The notes under the pieces: generated by a model
Databases searched by the model: none
The model's input: the letters and a program-made list of their open reading frames with translations, nothing else
What the model was told of the DNA's origin: nothing
Made by a program: the position numbers and the translations under genes
Origin: an uncultured Sutterella sp.
GTDB lineage: Bacteria > Pseudomonadota > Gammaproteobacteria > Burkholderiales > Burkholderiaceae_F
NCBI GenBank assembly: GCA_900544335.1
Contig: UQUS01000014.1
Span: forward strand, 1 to 41,557
Length of the DNA stretch: 41,557 bases
Direction of reading: 5' to 3'
In this document: in pieces, positions 32,738 through 41,396 of the stretch
How the letters are laid out: each line of letters starts with the position of its first letter
Numbering within the stretch: position 1 is the first letter of the stretch

Positions 32738-34000
32738 CTAACCCGAGCGACGCATCATGTCGAAGAACTCGGCATTACTCTTGGTGTTACGCATCTTATC
32801 CAAGAGGAATTCCATCGCCTCGATTTCATCCATATCGTAAAGAAGCTTGCGCAGGACCCAAACTTTCTGCAACACGTCGGGCTTGAGCAAAAGTTCTTCG
32901 CGACGTGTGCCGGAACGGTTGACATTGATGGCCGGATAGACGCGTTTTTCCGCCAGGCGCCGCTCCAGATGGATTTCCATGTTGCCCGTGCCTTTGAACT
33001 CTTCGTAAATCACGTCGTCCATACGCGAGCCCGTATCAATCAGGGCCGTTGCAAGAATCGTCAGCGACCCGCCTTCTTCGATATTGCGTGCCGCACCGAA
33101 AAAGCGCTTGGGGCGCTGCAGGGCATTGGCATCGACACCGCCCGTCAGAACCTTCCCGGAACTCGGAATGACGGTGTTGTAGGCGCGAGCCAGACGCGTA
33201 ATCGAATCCAAAAGGATGATGACGTCTTTCTTGCTTTCGGCCAAACGCTTGGCTTTTTCGATGACCATTTCGGCCACTTGCACGTGGCGTGTGGCCGGCT
33301 CGTCGAACGTACTGGCAATCACTTCGCCGCGCACGGAGCGCTGCATCTCGGTCACTTCTTCCGGACGTTCGTCAATCAGGAGCACGATGAGGATGCAATC
33401 GGGGTGATTGGCCGTGATGGCGTGGGCAATGTGCTGCATCAAGACGGTCTTACCGGATTTGGGACTTGCGACAAGTAGACCGCGCTGCCCCTTGCCGATC
33501 GGGGCAATGATGTCGATTAGTCGCCCCGTGATGTTCTCATCGCCGCGCATGTTGCGCTCAAGTGTGAGCGGCACGTTCGGAAAGAGCGGCGTGAGGTTTT
33601 CAAAGAGCATGCGGTGCTTGAGGTTTTCCGGCGGTTGGCCGTTGACCGTATCGACCTTGACGAGGGCAAAGTACCGCTCGTTATCCTTGGGGGTACGCAC
33701 TTCACCTTCAATCGAGTCGCCCGTATGTAAGTTAAAGCGGCGAATCTGCGAGGGCGAGATGTAAATGTCATCGGTGCTGGCCAGGTAACTCGTATCCGGG
33801 CTTCTTAAGAAACCGAATCCGTCGGGCAGAACCTCCAGGGTTCCGTCTCCGAAAATCTGTTCGCCGGACTTGGCACGTTTTTTGAGAATGGCAAACATCA
33901 ACTCCTGTTTGCGCATACGCTGCGCGTTCTCGATCTCAAGCTCCGTGGCCATGTCGAGCAGATGGCTGATGTGCAGGGTTTTAAGTTCTGAAAGATGCAT
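32738..34000 (-). CDS. rho: Transcription termination factor Rho
   Basis: The 420-residue hexameric RNA helicase is nearly identical in plan to the family: MHLSELKTLHISHLLDMATE, the RNA-binding cold-shock domain with DGFGFLRSP, P-loop GLLVASPKSGKTVLMQ, LIDERPEEVTEMQRSV, LLDSITRLARAYN, and GGVDANALQRPKRFFGAARN. Rho ends transcription at unstructured C-rich sites. ATG 34000 gives the canonical start; the ORF from 34057 adds 19 unrelated residues. It lies downstream of trxA, the common order. Confidence 0.98.
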   Translation of the reverse strand: MHLSELKTLHISHLLDMATELEIENAQRMRKQELMFAILKKRAKSGEQIFGDGTLEVLPDGFGFLRSPDTSYLASTDDIYISPSQIRRFNLHTGDSIEGEVRTPKDNERYFALVKVDTVNGQPPENLKHRMLFENLTPLFPNVPLTLERNMRGDENITGRLIDIIAPIGKGQRGLLVASPKSGKTVLMQHIAHAITANHPDCILIVLLIDERPEEVTEMQRSVRGEVIASTFDEPATRHVQVAEMVIEKAKRLAESKKDVIILLDSITRLARAYNTVIPSSGKVLTGGVDANALQRPKRFFGAARNIEEGGSLTILATALIDTGSRMDDVIYEEFKGTGNMEIHLERRLAEKRVYPAINVNRSGTRREELLLKPDVLQKVWVLRKLLYDMDEIEAMEFLLDKMRNTKSNAEFFDMMRRSG

Positions 34001-34066
34001 GAAAAAAGAAGAAAAGAAAAACGCTGAGCAGACGTTCGTGCGCGTCTGCCCGCTCAAAAGAAGGTT

Positions 34067-34396
34067 TTAAAGATATTGGTCGATAAAGGCGGTCAATTGG
34101 GATTTAGCCATCATGCCCGTATGCTGTCCGACTAAGTCTCCGTTTTTAAAGACCAGCAATGTCGGCACGCCGCGCACGCCGTACTGAGCGGCAACCTCTC
34201 CGCCCTCATCGACGTTGTACTTGGCAAAAAGAACACGCCCTTCGTACTCTTCGGCCGCCGCGTCAACCAGGGGCGAGAGCATACGGCACGGGCCGCACCA
34301 CGGTGCCCAGAAATCGACGATAACGGGCGTGTCCGTGACGGAGAGGACTTCGGACTGAAAATCGCTGTCGGAAACGGAGAGGATTAAATCACTCAT
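34067..34396 (-). CDS. trxA: Thioredoxin
   Basis: The 109-residue protein has the WCGPC active site in DFWAPWCGPCRMLSPLVD, cis-Pro in RGVPTLLVFKNGD, and the family ending AFIDQYL. It reduces disulfides in ribonucleotide reductase and other proteins. AAGGAA stands ten bases before ATG. It is followed by rho after 66 bases. Confidence 0.98.
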   Translation of the reverse strand: MSDLILSVSDSDFQSEVLSVTDTPVIVDFWAPWCGPCRMLSPLVDAAAEEYEGRVLFAKYNVDEGGEVAAQYGVRGVPTLLVFKNGDLVGQHTGMMAKSQLTAFIDQYL

Positions 34397-34510
34397 CAGA
34401 GAGTTCCTTTATTCAACGGTAGTGGAAAGAGTCTTTATTCGGTTGTCGGGAAATTTTCGGTTTTCAAACACAAACAAGCCAAGCGGGCACACGGTGCGAA
34501 ACTGGAAAGG

Positions 34511-34545
34511 GAAAAATCGCGACAGCTCCGGAACTGGGGCGCGAT
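34511..34545 (-). terminator. Terminator after the BASS transporter gene
   Basis: On the minus strand ATCGCG (34540-34545) pairs with CGCGAT (34516-34521), with an inner CAG/CTG pairing, and the 3' arm runs into TTTTT (34512-34516). It lies 26 bases past the transporter stop and before trxA. Confidence 0.65.
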
Positions 34546-34570
34546 GCAGGAACATCACGGGCAGACTATA

Positions 34571-35530
34571 TCAAAAATCAGCGTTTGTGTGCGCCTTCTT
34601 TTCGGGTATTTTTCGAAAATACGAAGCAACAATCGATCCGGAGATGATGTTCCAGAAACTGAAAATCGCCGACGGAACGGCAATCATCGGCATCGCGGCA
34701 AAGTGAAGTGAGGCCAGAGCAGCCCCGAGGCCGGCGTTTTGGGTGCCGACTTCGATGGAAATGCATTTGCGTTTGGCCAAGTCCGAACCGCAGGCAAGCG
34801 CCAAAAGGTATCCTAAAAGCAGCCCGAGACCGTTATGAAGGAATACGGCCAGGAAAGCGAGCGGAACGGCTTGCGAGAGCGAGTCCCGGGCACCGGCCAC
34901 GACAACGGCTACGATGACGATAATGACAGCAATACTTAGAAGCGGCAGGACGTCGGAAGCCTGACGGATTCTCTCTCCGACCAGGGCGTGCACGGCAACG
35001 CCGGCTGCCACGGGAATCAAAATAATCCAGCAGATGGATTTAAACATCGCATAGGGGTCAACGGCCACCCACTCCTGGGCTAACCACGCCACGATGGTCG
35101 GGGTGACAAAGGGGGCTAAAAGCGTCGTGCAACTCGTGAGGGTTACCGAGAGCGCCACATCGCCGCGCGCCAAATACGTCAGAACGTTACTCGAGGTTCC
35201 GCCCGGGCAGGCTCCGACCAAAATCACGCCGATGGCAAGTTCCCCGGGCAGATCCAAGGCAACGCAAATGCCGTAGGCAATGGCCGGCATCAAACTGTAT
35301 TGCGCGAAAATGCCGAGGATTACTTCCGTCGGATGCGAGAGGACGGCTTTAAAGTCCGAAATCGAAAGCGTCAATCCCATGCCGAACATCACTAGTCCGA
35401 GCATCGGCGAGACCCAAGGTGTCAGAGAGACGAAAAGTTCGGGCTTGATATACGCCGCGCCTGCAAACACGAGCATCCAAAGCGGGAAGGTTTTGTTGGC
35501 GAACCGACTGAAGCGCTCAAGTGTCTGCAT
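34571..35530 (-). CDS. Bile acid:sodium symporter (BASS) family transporter
   Basis: The 319-residue membrane protein has about nine or ten helices. BASS hallmarks are MLGLVMFGMGLTLS, VGACPGGTSSNVLTYLARGDVALSVTLT, FLHNGLGLLLGY, and IEVGTQNAGLGAALA, the last with the sodium-site Glu, Gln and Asn. Family substrates include bile acids, pantoate and keto-acids, so the cargo is unknown. Nothing in the neighbourhood (trxA, tRNA-Asn) points to a substrate. No ribosome site is obvious before ATG 35530. Confidence 0.9.
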   Translation of the reverse strand: MQTLERFSRFANKTFPLWMLVFAGAAYIKPELFVSLTPWVSPMLGLVMFGMGLTLSISDFKAVLSHPTEVILGIFAQYSLMPAIAYGICVALDLPGELAIGVILVGACPGGTSSNVLTYLARGDVALSVTLTSCTTLLAPFVTPTIVAWLAQEWVAVDPYAMFKSICWIILIPVAAGVAVHALVGERIRQASDVLPLLSIAVIIVIVAVVVAGARDSLSQAVPLAFLAVFLHNGLGLLLGYLLALACGSDLAKRKCISIEVGTQNAGLGAALASLHFAAMPMIAVPSAIFSFWNIISGSIVASYFRKIPEKKAHTNADF

Positions 35531-35610
35531 GGAAGGTTGTCCGAAATGAATCCTTTCGTTTGTTCGGGATTATCTGGTCGGATTGCCGATCGGCAAGTCC
35601 GACAACACAG

Positions 35611-35640
35611 AAAAAAAAGGCCACCGAAAGGTGGACCGTT
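35611..35640 (-). terminator. Terminator after tRNA-Asn
   Basis: On the minus strand GGTCCACC-TTTC-GGTGGCC (35619-35637, one bulged base) is followed by eight T (35611-35618). The opposite strand has GTTTTTT after the same stem, so it may work both ways. Confidence 0.8.
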
Positions 35641-35649
35641 TTTTGAATC

Positions 35650-35725
35650 TGGCTCCCCGAGTTGGGCTCGAACCAACGACCCACGGATTAACAGTCCGTT
35701 GCTCTACCGACTGAGCTATCGGGGA
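35650..35725 (-). tRNA. tRNA-Asn (anticodon GUU)
   Basis: A 76-nt cloverleaf read on the minus strand: acceptor TCCCCGA with TCGGGGA, D arm TAGCTCAGTCGGTAGAGC, anticodon loop CTGTTAA with GTT, T arm GGTTCGAGCC and an encoded CCA at 35650-35652. Confidence 0.97.
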
Positions 35726-35863
35726 ATGCAGAAGCGGAACTATATACATAATCGGAAAAATTGGCAAGACGCGATTCGGAGTTTTTTCGGTTCTGCAAAA
35801 CGGGTGTTTCCGTTGTGTCGCGCTCCCGAAAAAAGAATCGATTCGCTTCTTGCCGAAACCCCT

Positions 35864-37069
35864 TTAAAGCACGGCGGAAAAGGCGCGTGCCACGTAGTCA
35901 ATGTTCTTATCGTTTAATCCGCATAGGCAAATTCGTCCGTTTTGGACGGCATAGATGCCGAAGTCACTGGCGAGGCGTTCGATCTGCTCGGGTGTAAAGC
36001 CTGTGTAGGAGAACATGCCTTTTTGCCGCGCGATAAAACTGAAATCGCGTTTGGCTCCGATCTCTTTCATGGCACGCGCAAGTGTGACTCGCATTGTGCG
36101 GATGCGATTGCGCATGCCGTTCACTTCGTTTTCCCAAGCGGCTTTTTTCACCGGGTCCGTCAAGATATTGCGCACGATTCGGGCGCCGTGAAGCGGGGGA
36201 TTGGAGTAACTGCTGCGCACGAGGCTTTCGGCCTGAGTTAAAACGGCGTGCGCTTCTTTTTCGTTTTGCGTGACAACCGTCAGGGCCCCGATTCGCTCTC
36301 CGTACAGACCGAAGTTTTTGGAAAACGAACTGGAAACGAAAAAGTCCAGACCCGATTGCGCAAAAAGACGCACGGCGTAAGTGTCTTCCGTAAGACCGTC
36401 CCCGAAACCTTGGTAGGCGATATCTAAAAGCGCAATCAGGTGGTTTTTCCGGCAAACATCGAGTACCTCGTTCCACTGGTCGCTATTTAAGTCATACCCG
36501 GTCGGGTTGTGGCAACAGGCGTGCAAAAGGGTCACGCTTTTTTCCGGAAGCGCCTGTAAGTCTTCGATTAGGCCCTCGAAATCTACGCCGACTTCGGGTT
36601 TGTAGTAGCGATACCGTAAAACTTTGAGGCCCGAGGCGGCAAAAAGGGCGTTGTGGTTATCCCAGGTCGGGTTGCTTGTCGCACCGACTGTGCAGGATAG
36701 GCGCGAGGCAAGTAGGTCGCCAGCTAAGCGCAGTGCCCCCGTTCCTCCGAGCGTTTGAACGGTGGCGGCGCGTTTGCTGCGAACGATTTCGCTATCAGCC
36801 CCGAAAAGTAACTCTTGCACGGCGCCTCGCAAGGCCGCATCGCCGCTCATGGGACCGTAATAGTGGCGTGAACCGCCGGGTGTGCCGGCCAAGGCTGTTT
36901 CTTCCTGACGGACGACCTCTAAGGTTGTCGGATTGCCGTTGGTGTCAAGATAGGCGCCGACGCCGAGATTGACCTTTTCGGCTCGATTGTCTCGGGCAAA
37001 GCGCGCGGAAACGCTGAGAATCGGATCGGCCGGAGCCTCATCAAGGGTATGAAACAAATCGTCGTGCAT
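35864..37069 (-). CDS. Aspartate/aromatic amino acid aminotransferase (class I PLP)
   Basis: The 401-residue enzyme fits AspC/TyrB: VNLGVGAYLDTNGNPTTL, SRHYYGPMSGDAALR, HACCHNPTGYDL, the pyridoxal-phosphate Lys in SSFSKNFGLYGERIGAL, and FSYTGFTPEQIERL near the end. It exchanges amino groups between glutamate and aspartate or aromatic oxo-acids; the two cannot be separated from sequence alone. AGGAGG stands eight or so bases upstream of the ATG. It lies alone between tRNA-Asn and thiE. Confidence 0.94.
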   Translation of the reverse strand: MHDDLFHTLDEAPADPILSVSARFARDNRAEKVNLGVGAYLDTNGNPTTLEVVRQEETALAGTPGGSRHYYGPMSGDAALRGAVQELLFGADSEIVRSKRAATVQTLGGTGALRLAGDLLASRLSCTVGATSNPTWDNHNALFAASGLKVLRYRYYKPEVGVDFEGLIEDLQALPEKSVTLLHACCHNPTGYDLNSDQWNEVLDVCRKNHLIALLDIAYQGFGDGLTEDTYAVRLFAQSGLDFFVSSSFSKNFGLYGERIGALTVVTQNEKEAHAVLTQAESLVRSSYSNPPLHGARIVRNILTDPVKKAAWENEVNGMRNRIRTMRVTLARAMKEIGAKRDFSFIARQKGMFSYTGFTPEQIERLASDFGIYAVQNGRICLCGLNDKNIDYVARAFSAVL

Positions 37070-37134
37070 GGCTAGTCCTCCTACAAATGCGTGGATACGA
37101 AAAGACTATACAGATAGCCGTCTTCCCGAATTAC

Positions 37135-37773
37135 TTAGGAAACTTGACCGAACGCGGATTTCAGTGTTCTTGTCGCTAAAGCAACATCGCGTTGCCCGCA
37201 AATCGCTGAAACCACAGCAATGCCTCGGGCTCCGGCGCGGCGCATTTGTCGGGCTTGCGTAACGCCGATGCCGCCGATAGCAACAACCGGGACGGAAAGC
37301 TTTTCGACGATTCGGCGCAACAGATCCGGTCCCATTGCCGGAGCGGCATCTTTTTTGGTCGACGTGGCGTAAACCGGACCTACACCGGCGTAGTCGACAA
37401 CAGTGGGATCTAGGGTTCCGATTTCTTCGTACCGGGTAATCGAAAGACCGATGAGAGCGTCATCGCCTAAAAGGGCACGCGCCTTGCGCGGATCCATATC
37501 GCTTTGCCCGACGTGCACCCCGCTCGCGCCGATCTGTTCGGCGGCCTTCACGTCGTTATTGACAATGAGCGGCACCCCGTAGGGCGATAAAACGTGTTTT
37601 AACTTCAGTCCGCAGTCCACAAGCGCTTGCGTGCTCCAATCGGGCGCTCGAAGTTGCACGCAGGTGGCGCCGGCCTGAGCGGCTTGCAGGGCCGTTTGCA
37701 CCATACCCTCGGCCCCGCCGCACAAAACGGGGTCTAAGACTAGGTAAAGCGTCAAATCCGGAGGCGTTCGCAT
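37135..37773 (-). CDS. thiE: Thiamine-phosphate synthase
   Basis: The 212-residue TIM barrel couples the thiazole and pyrimidine phosphates to make thiamine phosphate. Blocks: QLRAPDWSTQALV, IVNNDVKAAEQIGASGVHVGQSDM, GVGPVYATSTKKDA, VVAIGGIGVTQARQMRRAGARGIAVVSAI. The ATG overlaps the thiM stop (TGATG); a GTG one codon upstream is possible. The usual EQLRxK Lys is replaced (QLRAPD), which may affect phosphate handling but is seen in some divergent ThiE proteins. Confidence 0.92.
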   Translation of the reverse strand: MRTPPDLTLYLVLDPVLCGGAEGMVQTALQAAQAGATCVQLRAPDWSTQALVDCGLKLKHVLSPYGVPLIVNNDVKAAEQIGASGVHVGQSDMDPRKARALLGDDALIGLSITRYEEIGTLDPTVVDYAGVGPVYATSTKKDAAPAMGPDLLRRIVEKLSVPVVAIGGIGVTQARQMRRAGARGIAVVSAICGQRDVALATRTLKSAFGQVS

Positions 37774-38552
37774 CACAGGGCCTGCAGGCTGACGGTTTCG
37801 ATGGCGTCCAAATAGGCCGTATGAAAACTTCCGTAGGGCTTGTCTCCGACAGTTTGTGCTGCCGTTTTCGCAAGGGCACAGGCAGAAGCGGCGGCCACAA
37901 GAAGATCGTCGGCGCCTGCGATAAAGGCAGCGACCAAGGCCGACAAGGAGCAGCCGGTTCCGACAATACGTCCGACTTTGGCGTTGCCGCCTGCAACTGA
38001 AAGCGTTCGGGTTCCGTTCGTGATGTAGTCAACTTGCCCCGTGACGGCAACGATGGTTTGAGCGCCGGAAGCCAGAGTTTGGGCGGCCTCTAATGCATCG
38101 GCACTTGTCAGGATGCTATCTACGCCCTTGGCGGTTTTTTCTCCGCCGCTGAGTGCCACGATTTCAGATGGGTTGCCGCGGATAACCGTCGGGCTGTTCA
38201 AAACGAGTTTGGCAATCACGGAATCACGCCAAAGCGAAACGCCGGCGGCAACCGGGTCGAGAACCCAGGGCTTTTTGGCATACAGGGCCGCGCGCGTTGT
38301 CAGGAGCATCGCGTCGGCATCGGGAGCCGTCAGGGTCCCGACATTGACGAGTAACGCGGCGGCAATACGCGTAAAGTCCGGCGCTTCTTCTTTCGCAGGT
38401 AGCATGGCAGGGCTGGCTCCGGCAGCAGCTAAGACATCGGCCGTGAAAGCACAGGCAACGGCATTAGTCATGCAGTGAACGAGGGGATTGGTACGACGGA
38501 CGCGAGCCCATTCGCGGCGGGCACCCGATAAGTCAAGGGGTTGGATGGACAT
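37773..38552 (-). CDS. thiM: Hydroxyethylthiazole kinase
   Basis: The 259-residue ribokinase-fold enzyme phosphorylates salvaged 4-methyl-5-hydroxyethylthiazole for ThiE. Marks are NPLVHCMTNAVACAFTADVLAAAGASPAM, PWVLDPVAAG, VIRGNPSEI, and GRIVGTGCSLSALVAAF with the catalytic Cys or base region. ATG 38552 gives the family length; the frame from 38660 adds 36 unrelated residues. It forms an operon with thiE. thiD is not beside it, so the pyrimidine part must be made elsewhere. No TPP riboswitch is visible. Confidence 0.95.
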   Translation of the reverse strand: MSIQPLDLSGARREWARVRRTNPLVHCMTNAVACAFTADVLAAAGASPAMLPAKEEAPDFTRIAAALLVNVGTLTAPDADAMLLTTRAALYAKKPWVLDPVAAGVSLWRDSVIAKLVLNSPTVIRGNPSEIVALSGGEKTAKGVDSILTSADALEAAQTLASGAQTIVAVTGQVDYITNGTRTLSVAGGNAKVGRIVGTGCSLSALVAAFIAGADDLLVAAASACALAKTAAQTVGDKPYGSFHTAYLDAIETVSLQAL

Positions 38553-38577
38553 GGATTCTCTTTCTTTTAGACGGCTG

Positions 38578-38601
38578 AAAAAACGCGCCGTATCGTTTTT
38601 T
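38578..38601 (-). promoter_or_regulatory. Terminator-like hairpin in the thiM leader
   Basis: AAAAAACG (38578-38585), CGCCGTAT, CGTTTTTT (38594-38601) make a perfect 8-bp stem ending in a T run on the minus strand, 26 bases before the thiM start. It could be an attenuator or the end of an upstream transcript. Confidence 0.4.
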
Positions 38602-38607
38602 GTCCGC

Positions 38608-38613
38608 ATTATA
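38608..38613 (-). promoter_or_regulatory. -10 box of thiM
   Basis: On the minus strand this reads TATAAT. The -35 region 17 or so bases away is AAAAAG or GAAAAA, which is poor. The transcript would start at about the leader hairpin. Confidence 0.42.
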
Positions 38614-38799
38614 GAAGCGAGCCAAGAGGGCTTTTTCCCCGCGCCTGTGTCAAAACGCAACGAACCGAAGGCGCGTTTTTTTCAACTCAATTCAAATAAA
38701 TCCGCTCATCCATGAGTAAAATGCCCCCGTTGCGTGCGTAGCGAAGGGGCTTAGAACAGTCCCTCGTCTGCGTTGTGTTTAATTTTCTTTTTCGGATTT

Positions 38800-39060
38800 A
38801 TGGCAAAAGAAGACCTGATTGAAATGGCCGGTGAAGTACTCGAAGTGCTTCCCGATGCGCGGTATCGCGTGAAATTGGAAAACGGGCATGAGCTTATTGC
38901 CTACACAAACGGCAAGATGCGTAAGCACCACATTCGTATTCTGGCGGGAGACAAAGTCTCCTTGGAACTTTCTCCGTACGATTTAACAAAAGGTCGTATC
39001 ACGTTCCGTCACATTGACGGTCGCCCGGCTGCGGCTCCTGCTCCGGCCCGTCGTCGTTAA
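38800..39060 (+). CDS. infA: Translation initiation factor IF-1
   Basis: The 86-residue OB-fold protein begins MAKEDLIEMAGEVLEVLPDA and contains ENGHELIAYTNGKMRKHHIRILAGDKVSLELSPYDLTKGRI, the full IF-1 pattern. It binds the ribosomal A site during initiation. The tail DGRPAAAPAPARRR is longer than in E. coli (72 residues) and typical of extended betaproteobacterial copies. It starts at 38800; an upstream ATG at 38773 is unlikely. Confidence 0.96.
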   Translation: MAKEDLIEMAGEVLEVLPDARYRVKLENGHELIAYTNGKMRKHHIRILAGDKVSLELSPYDLTKGRITFRHIDGRPAAAPAPARRR

Positions 39061-39070
39061 TCGGTTTTCA

Positions 39071-39108
39071 CTTCGGGGCAACCTTATTCCCGAAGAAGGC
39101 GCGCCTTC
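39071..39108. promoter_or_regulatory. Tandem inverted repeats just before xseA
   Basis: CTTCGGG (39071-39077) pairs with CCCGAAG (39089-39095). GAAGGCGCGCCTTC (39095-39108) is a perfect 14-bp palindrome ending two bases before the xseA ATG and containing its Shine-Dalgarno-like AAGG. It could form an RNA stem covering the ribosome site or be a DNA operator. Confidence 0.45.
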
Positions 39109-39110
39109 CT

Positions 39111-40613
39111 ATGTTTGAGGATGACGACTTATTTTCGGTTCCCGACCCAGTCCGGGAGGCGCCCCTTTTTTCCGTTTCCGATTTACTCGGACAACTCAAT
39201 GCCGTGATGGCCGGAACCTTTGGTCAGGTTCGCGTCATCGGTGAAATCCACGCATTCAAACCGGCGGTGTCCGGACACTGGTATATCGATTTGAAAGACG
39301 AACACCGGGATGCGGTCTTGCAGCTATGCTTTTTCCGGCAAAAGCGGTTTGCTCAAACCTATATCCCGAAAGTCGGCGATTTGGTTCAAGTCCGAGGGAA
39401 CCTTAATATCTACATGCCTCGCGGGCAGCTCTCGCTCAATGTCTCGTCGATGGAGCCGGCAGGCGACGGCGTTCTTTACGCTCAGTTTATGGCCCTAAAG
39501 GCCAAACTCGAGGCCGAAGGTCTTTTTGATGCGGCACGCAAAAAACCGATTCCGCTATACCCGAAGCGAGTCGGTGTGGTCACAAGCTTAGCCGGCGCTG
39601 CTTTGCGCGACGTCGTTAAAACCATCTCGTTGCACGCTCCCAACATTGAACTGATTGTGTACCCGACGCCGGTGCAGGGGATCGAAGCCGAAAGCCAAGT
39701 GATTCGGGCTTTACACGACGCCGATGCACAGAACCTAGTTGACTGCATTCTGTTGGTGCGCGGCGGAGGGTCGCTAACGGACTTGTGGACCTTTAACGGA
39801 GAGGCTCTGGCGCGAGCTATTGCGGGAATGCACCTGCCGGTTGTAAGCGGTATCGGACACGAGACCGACACGACGATTGCCGACTTTGTCGCCGACCTTC
39901 GGGCGGCAACACCGACGGCGGCGGCCTTGAGTGTCGCATCGGGTTGGGAAAACGGTCGCGAGAAGTTTTCCGGGCTTTGTAAGCGCCTTGGCGCGGCCAA
40001 AGAGGCCAAACTCAGACTTGCCGAGCAAATGCTCAAAGGGAGAGCCAATCCGAGGCGAGCCTTAGAAGCGATTTTAGACAACCTCGGACGACGGTCCGAT
40101 GAGGCGCACCACGGTCTAGAAAGTGCCGTTCTCACCCTTTTTAACGAAAAGGCGCGGCGTGCTCAAGAGCTTACAGATCGCCTTTTACGCGCCAAACCCT
40201 CGGTGCGCGAATCGTCGGAGCAACTTGTGCACGTGCTGACGCGTTTTGAAAACGCACGAGTCGGCATTTTGCAGCAACGCACCCATTGCGTGGACCTCTT
40301 AAAGGTGCGTCTAAACGGGGTAAGACCGAATTTTTCCCAAGCGCAAGGTCGGTTAGATGTCGCAAAGAAGCGCCTGAATTTAGCGTATTCGCGCCTCGCG
40401 GAAACGCGCCTTGCGCGCCTTAGCGCTCTGAAAGATCGCTTGCAAAGCGTGGATGTCAAACGTGTTCTTGAGCGCGGATTTTGTCTTGTACAAGACGAAA
40501 ACGGGCGCCTTCGGTCACGTGCCGGGGAGCTTGCGGTCGGGCAAGGTGTCGACCTATATTTTTCCGACGGCAACGCTTTTGCACGCGTTGAGAAAACCGC
40601 TCTGAAAAAATAG
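39111..40613 (+). CDS. xseA: Exodeoxyribonuclease VII large subunit
   Basis: The 500-residue protein has an N-terminal OB fold (FGQVRVIGEIHAFKPAVSGHWYIDLKD), the catalytic core (KRVGVVTSLAGAALRDVVKTI, RGGGSLTDLWTFNGEALARAI, PVVSGIGHETDTTIADFVADLRAATPTAAA), and a long coiled C-terminal region, ending in VLERGFCLVQDENG. With XseB it degrades single-stranded DNA to oligonucleotides. xseB is not adjacent. A palindrome lies over the ribosome site. Confidence 0.97.
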   Translation: MFEDDDLFSVPDPVREAPLFSVSDLLGQLNAVMAGTFGQVRVIGEIHAFKPAVSGHWYIDLKDEHRDAVLQLCFFRQKRFAQTYIPKVGDLVQVRGNLNIYMPRGQLSLNVSSMEPAGDGVLYAQFMALKAKLEAEGLFDAARKKPIPLYPKRVGVVTSLAGAALRDVVKTISLHAPNIELIVYPTPVQGIEAESQVIRALHDADAQNLVDCILLVRGGGSLTDLWTFNGEALARAIAGMHLPVVSGIGHETDTTIADFVADLRAATPTAAALSVASGWENGREKFSGLCKRLGAAKEAKLRLAEQMLKGRANPRRALEAILDNLGRRSDEAHHGLESAVLTLFNEKARRAQELTDRLLRAKPSVRESSEQLVHVLTRFENARVGILQQRTHCVDLLKVRLNGVRPNFSQAQGRLDVAKKRLNLAYSRLAETRLARLSALKDRLQSVDVKRVLERGFCLVQDENGRLRSRAGELAVGQGVDLYFSDGNAFARVEKTALKK

Positions 40614-40628
40614 TTTTCGATTTTTCAG
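40602..40628. repeat. Inverted repeat at the xseA stop codon
   Basis: CTGAAAAA (40602-40609) and TTTTTCAG (40621-40628) flank an 11-base loop containing the stop TAG. It is AT-rich and lacks a T tail, so a terminator role is weak. Confidence 0.4.
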
Positions 40629-40753
40629 GGCTCTTGCTGTTTTCGTCCGTCTTTTTTTCGTTTCTTCCTATATGATGTGTCACTAAGGGGAAATTCCGAT
40701 TGCAAACGGGATTTCGGGTTCGTAACTTACTAGATGATTCAGAGGAGACGCCC

Positions 40754-41371
40754 ATGCCAGAGTTTGTCTTACCGCCTTTGGGTTTTTCGCTTGACAGCCT
40801 CGCGCCCGCCATGAGCCGGGAAACGCTTGAGTACCATTACGGAAAGCACCACCAGGGCTATATCAGCAATCTAAATACCTTGGTCAAAGGCAGTATCTTC
40901 GAGGGCAAGTCCCTCAAGGAAATCGTTAAAACAGCGCAGGGCGCTGTTTTTGACAATGCTGCACAGGCGTTTAACCATTCGTTCTTCTGGAAAAGCTTAA
41001 CGCCCAACGGCGGCGGTGAACCCGGCGAAAAACTGATGGCGGCCATTGTGGCCCGTTGGGGTAGCTTCGAAGGGTTTAAGAAGGCTTTCCTTGCCGCCTC
41101 GCTGGCGCGCATCGGAAGCGGTTGGGTTTGGCTCGTGCACAAGTCCTCGGGCTCTCTTGAAATTGTTTCGACGTCCAATGCAGGAACACCCTTAACGGAA
41201 CATATGCGTCCGCTTTTGGTTCTCGACGTTTGGGAGCATGCGTACTATTTGGATTATCGCAATGCACGCGGCAAGTACGTCGAGGCGTTCTTCAATAGTT
41301 GTGTCAACTGGAAATTTGCCGACGCCCGCTTTAACGGGCAGCCGAGCGGCTGTGACTGCCGTCCGGAGTAA
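40754..41371 (+). CDS. sodB: Superoxide dismutase (Fe type)
   Basis: The 205-residue protein has metal-ligand blocks of Fe/Mn dismutases: EYHYGKHHQGY, FNHSFFW, and DVWEHAYYLDYRN. AAQAFNHSFFWKSL and GSGWVWLV favour the iron form. It converts superoxide to hydrogen peroxide and oxygen in the cytosol. GAGGAG lies six bases before ATG 40754. The C-terminus ends GCDCRPE, an extra Cys-x-Cys tail. A terminator follows. Confidence 0.96.
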   Translation: MPEFVLPPLGFSLDSLAPAMSRETLEYHYGKHHQGYISNLNTLVKGSIFEGKSLKEIVKTAQGAVFDNAAQAFNHSFFWKSLTPNGGGEPGEKLMAAIVARWGSFEGFKKAFLAASLARIGSGWVWLVHKSSGSLEIVSTSNAGTPLTEHMRPLLVLDVWEHAYYLDYRNARGKYVEAFFNSCVNWKFADARFNGQPSGCDCRPE

Positions 41372-41396
41372 AGACGTCGGTTCTTCTCAAAAAGCA

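Noticed and set aside
32969..33478. 169-codon plus-strand ORF inside rho
   Set aside because: It is a shadow of the highly conserved rho gene and has no plausible start signals.
38553..38760. TPP riboswitch before thiM
   Set aside because: Neither CTGAGA nor the ACCTGATCTGG-type core is present in the minus-strand leader.
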